Assembly (NCBI GenBank): GCA_035499415.1
Contig: DATJYV010000091.1
Coordinates: 1-14,063, forward strand
Reading direction: 5' to 3'
From: DATJYV01 sp035499415
GTDB taxonomy: Bacteria > Bacteroidota > Ignavibacteria > UBA10030
DNA length: 14,063 nucleotides
Positions 13,647 to 14,063 of the stretch are shown piece after piece. The notes under the pieces were generated by a model. It did not search any database, was not told the DNA's origin, and saw nothing but the letters and a program-made list of their open reading frames with translations. Made by a program: the position numbers and the translations under genes. Within the stretch, counting starts at the first letter, position 1; the number at the start of each line of letters is the position of its first letter.

Positions 13647-14063
13647 ATGGTCAACGCAACTTCCATACTGACGTCTCGACGCCTCTTGAACAAGATCCTC
13701 GTGGGCTTGCTGTTTGCCACGTCGATGGCGCTCGGTCAGGGCACCGTTCGATGGGTCGGCACAACGAGCACGGCGTGGGGAACGGCGACGAACTGGACCG
13801 TCATTTCCGGTTCGCCGAGCACTCCCCCCGGCAGCGCTGACTCCGTCGAGCTGGGCACGGGTGCGATCACAAACCAGCCGACGATTACGACTCCCACGAC
13901 CATCGCTTCCCTCACGTACGGCAATGCCGCAGCATCCACTCTTACCATCAATGGGAATCTGACAGTCACCGGAGCGATTACAAACACCATTGCAGGAACC
14001 GCGCGCGTTCACAACGTCACGATCGCGACCGGGGTTACGCTCTCCGCGGGGAGCGCGAATCTA
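13647..14063 (+). CDS. Secreted Thr/Ser/Gly-rich beta-repeat protein, 3' end outside the window
   Basis: The frame runs open from the ATG at 13647 to the right edge (139 codons, no stop). The N-terminus has a Sec signal peptide: basic RRLLNK, hydrophobic ILVGLLFATSMALG, cleavage likely near ALG/QG (about residue 30). The mature part begins WVGTTSTAWGTATNW, a Trp-rich pattern common at the start of repeat-type surface proteins (WxG...W....NW, then PxxxDSVELG). It continues with short alternating strands, such as STLTINGNLTVTGAI, typical of beta-helix or autotransporter-like repeats. It is likely a large cell-surface or exported adhesin-like protein; in this lineage such proteins often carry a C-terminal type IX secretion tag, which cannot be seen here. 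Compositional codon bias agrees with a real gene. Confidence 0.8.
   Translation, partial: MVNATSILTSRRLLNKILVGLLFATSMALGQGTVRWVGTTSTAWGTATNWTVISGSPSTPPGSADSVELGTGAITNQPTITTPTTIASLTYGNAAASTLTINGNLTVTGAITNTIAGTARVHNVTIATGVTLSAGSANL

Overview
The window is about 14.1 kb of moderately GC-rich, densely coding chromosomal DNA. The gene content and some sequence details point to the Bacteroidota/Chlorobiota/Ignavibacteria side of the FCB group. The evidence is an elongation factor P whose modification loop reads HRTPGNLRAF, a TAnnTTTG-type -7 element before one gene, a NamZ/DUF1343 muramidase, and a DUF4900-like pilin-type gene. This placement is an inference from family resemblance. I see no prophage, insertion sequence, CRISPR array, tRNA or rRNA.

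Layout. (1) 2-1123 (+): NamZ-type exo-N-acetylmuramidase, cut by the left edge. (2) 1145-3807 (-): a reverse-transsulfuration pair, cystathionine gamma-lyase/synthase and cystathionine beta-synthase with C-terminal CBS domains, transcribed towards the NamZ gene. (3) 3873-4552: about 680 bp with no convincing gene. (4) 4553-6905 (+): three tightly packed genes resembling the minor pilins PilV, PilW and PilX, but with degenerate or missing prepilin-peptidase signatures, closed by a strong intrinsic terminator. (5) 7026-9616 (+): a sigma70-like promoter, two palindromes in the leader, then efp, accB (biotin carboxyl carrier protein) and accC (biotin carboxylase). The conserved accC N-terminus is reachable only from a CTG codon or through a one-base sequence error. 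(6) 9644-10024 (+): gcvH. (7) 10171-13498 (+): a soluble PAS-GAF-HisKA_3 histidine kinase, a translationally coupled NarL-type response regulator, and two stand-alone receiver-domain proteins that align with the NarL receiver without gaps. A 110-bp stretch rich in GTA/TAC inverted repeats lies between the regulator and the first stand-alone receiver. (8) 13647 to the right edge (+): the N-terminus of a secreted, Thr/Ser/Gly-rich beta-structure protein.

How the genes work together. CBS and the gamma-lyase convert homocysteine plus serine into cysteine. AccB and AccC are the carrier and carboxylase halves of acetyl-CoA carboxylase; the carboxyltransferase genes are not here. GcvH carries lipoyl-bound aminomethyl groups. 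The kinase and three receiver proteins look like a branched phosphorelay in which only one output protein can bind DNA. The likeliest novelties are the degenerate pilin trio, the receiver-only duplications with their repeat-rich upstream region, the non-ATG accC start, and the paired palindromes at the efp promoter.
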